Source: Anisakis pegreffii (taxonomy: Eukaryota > Nematoda > Chromadorea > Rhabditida > Anisakidae). From it: a DNA stretch of 64,000 bases. Every line of letters starts with the position of its first letter. Position 1 is the stretch's first letter. The DNA is taken from contig JAPYMA010003029.1 in NCBI GenBank assembly GCA_035041965.1, positions 124,001-188,000 on the forward strand. The letters run 5' to 3'. Shown here in pieces: positions 61,588 to 64,000 of this stretch. The position numbers and the translations under genes are program-made. The notes beneath the pieces are model-generated. The model saw nothing but the letters and a program-made list of their open reading frames with translations, was not told the origin of the DNA and made no database searches.

Positions 61588-64000
61588 AAGAATCTTGTTT
61601 GTATTGTATCTATGTAAACGCCTTTTTTATCAAGTGGTTTGTGTTGATTTGCATGAGACTTTTGTTCATGAGACCTAACGAGACAAGCATCTATCTCTCC
61701 ATGGGGACTGCAGTAGTATTGCGTGCTCTAATTAGTCTCTTAAGCGTGCCATCCGCATGAAAGCGATGGATGTCGAGAGCAAAAACGTTGGCTTTAATCA
61801 ATCAAAATGTCTTTGTTGCATGCTGATAGATTATCATGAGCGATACTACTCATCAAATATTCCATACATGCATAAAGTATAACATATAAACCTTATTTCA
61901 GAAATATTTTCATGAGTTCGGTTGCATAAATATGCAAATACCTACTCAATCATTCAAGCAGAAGATACCGAAACCATTTCGTGGCATATTCCAGTTTGAA
62001 TGTTCACCTGACTGGTGATCAATCTACATTTCAGTTTAATGGAAATCTCCAGGAACTCACTATCAGATAAACACTCATTTTAGTATTTTTACAAATCAAA
62101 CGATGTGGCCATCTATTAATACGACTACAACAAACAGTGTTATTCTAAAGAATCTCATCTATAGTACGTGAATAAGTCAAGTAATTTTGATAATCAGCTA
62201 TCGGTGAGCATATCGCTGGCCAGATTGTGACAATCCAAATGAATGTTTACAGATTCCGTTCAAATCAATGCTGCTCAAATTATAGTACTTCTCAGTAACT
62301 CATATAATGAATGCACCAAGATTTGGGCAGCTATAACAGCGCCGTCAAAACAACAACCTAGTATTGGTATCAATCACATCACATATGTAAGAATGAATGG
62401 TCAAGGGATTTGAATTTAGGGATTTCACCCGACTGATCGGGATCACTGATTATTCAATTTGGTCTATCACTACCGAGATATAGCCGGATTGATACAATAG
62501 ATGAGAAATGAACTGAATATTAACTAATTATGAGGTATACCTAGCGTCTATCGCAACAATCGCCTGCTACTTCCTCAACAACATGCGATTTTCAGATTGA
62601 GCGAGCGAGCGATTCTTAACGGCATTGATCAAGATAGAGAGCCATTATCCAGTTGCTTAACAATTGAATGTTCAACTTCTTGACTGTAATCCACAAATTT
62701 TGACCTGTTTCAATGCAAAAACCAACACTCACAATAATTGCTCTATAAAGCGATCTTAAAAAGTTTCTCTGTTCTTGCGTCATTCTTTTACAATTTCGTG
62801 CGTTAGTATCGTTTCGTTAAAACAACATTTTGGCTATGTAAACATGGTACGCGTGAGCAAAATGAACACAACTTGGTGATTTTCGAGTCGTTTTCGACAT
62901 TAATTAGCTTAAATTGCGTGATAAACTTTTAAAAGCGTTTACTTTTTTGATATACTCGCAACATCATTTTCATGACGACAGTAAAAGAAAACATCACTAC
63001 TGGAATCGTCATACTGTTTAAATGCATCGGCACAATTCATTATTCAACAACTATTGAATGATTCGACAACTGCAGAAACAGCCAAGAAAAAGCACACTTT
63101 CAATAGATTCATAGACTTTCACACATTATGCCAGTTGATTTGAACATGACCCTATTTCAAAGTCAACCCAAAATGACAGATGTTTGAAAATACACTCGAA
63201 TGAACGCATAATAGTGAAATGGCCACACCAGAACCTTATTGAAATGCACATCAAGTGACAACAAGCGTGATAAGATAAACAATTTACATCAGTAGAAACA
63301 TCTTCAACATCATGTCGTCCGTCTTAAAGGACCGAGAAGTCGTACCACTCACGTTCAGAGCTAACATCTACTCTCTTAATGTACTATCAAATAGCTATTT
63401 CCATTTCATATTCATCCACGGAACACTCTATTATCATCATTTCCGAACATGAAAAATTCCCACTTTTGCACGAAAATCACACTATCAGGTTTCCCTGTTA
63501 AAGGCAAGCCGGCGAAAATCCTCACGATCCATTCAAACCGTTCTGCTCGATTCATAGATTTTCAGATTAAGTGGAAAAACAAAATCCTAACATAAGCCTT
63601 CATATGAGAAGCATTCATATGCTAGGATATAAAGTATGAGTTAATGGCGCATCATAATAGGCTTGCCAAAGCAATAACAACAATTATTATGACTGACTTA
63701 TGACGGTTGATGGATGATGATCGCCTAGGTCTTCTCTCCTTATTTATACGAGCATTATTTCATATCTAATAGTAAAATTTATGCATATCTTCAATGTGTA
63801 CATCACTCATTTTATATCTTTTTGCACATATCCACTTTTATATCCATACTTATCCACACTCATATCCACATCAAAATCCCATCTGACTTTTTATCTGTCC
63901 ACTTTTTCATCCATGGTTACATCCTAGGAAACCATACACAAATAGCCTTATCTCACTAGTGTTTATCTCATCTTTTACACTGAATTTATCATAAGTTAAT
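61588..64000. other. Non-coding stretch, no gene seen
   Basis: A 46-codon plus-strand frame starts at 63312 (MSSVLKDREVVPLTFRA...). It is not supported by splice sites or homology. Otherwise AT-rich sequence without features. Confidence 0.5.

Noticed and set aside
63312..63452. 46-codon frame beginning MSSVLKDREVVPLTFRA
   Set aside because: It looks protein-like at its start but becomes AT-rich and His/Tyr/Phe-biased. There is no donor or homology; too short to support.

Overview
This 64 kb window is eukaryotic, AT-rich (about two thirds A+T by eye) and almost free of protein-coding sequence. It has no operons, ribosome-binding sites or long bacterial-type reading frames. It has GT/AG splice signals, many microsatellites, short inverted repeats and decayed segmental duplications. 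The one gene I recognise is a cAMP-specific phosphodiesterase of the PDE4/dunce family. One exon lies on the minus strand at 6612-6871 and carries the hallmark RRESFLYR motif that opens upstream conserved region 1 (UCR1). This points to an animal. The composition and very long introns would suit an arthropod or another ecdysozoan, but the taxon is inference. No other PDE4 exon (rest of UCR1, UCR2, catalytic domain) is visible, so those exons should lie beyond the left edge. Much of the window is then likely intron or 5' flank of a large, multi-promoter dunce-like locus.

Layout. 1-6600: a 51-bp minisatellite (339-490), then featureless intron-like DNA. 6612-8560: the PDE4 exon, then an upstream zone richer in G+C than its surroundings that may hold promoters. 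On the plus strand this zone also offers a signal-peptide-like first exon (7555-7617), followed by a second tiny start-plus-donor (9191-9211). 9.3-28.6 kb: nothing recognisable beyond microsatellites, TATA-like sites and small palindromes (23.5 kb, 25.2 kb). 28.6-29.4 kb: two less AT-rich islands, an 86-codon plus-strand ORF and a minus-strand exon candidate with good splice sites. 31-42 kb: hairpins, a dispersed 134-bp duplication and one G-quadruplex motif. 42.7-46.5 kb: the most structured part. It has a very GC-rich 55-bp island, three pairs of diverged repeat segments in shuffled order, and several hairpins including a perfect 33-bp inverted repeat. 46.6-57.8 kb: (TG)n, dispersed duplications, a 127-bp insertion with an 11-bp target-site duplication and an empty paralogous site, and a 218-bp tandem duplication. 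57.8-64 kb: one 48-bp tandem repeat and otherwise nothing recognisable.

The strongest observations are the PDE4 exon, the 127-bp mobile insertion, the perfect 33-bp hairpin at 46.4 kb and the 43-46 kb repeat mosaic. No complete new system can be demonstrated from the sequence alone. Apart from the PDE4 exon, the coding calls are candidates, given with low confidence.
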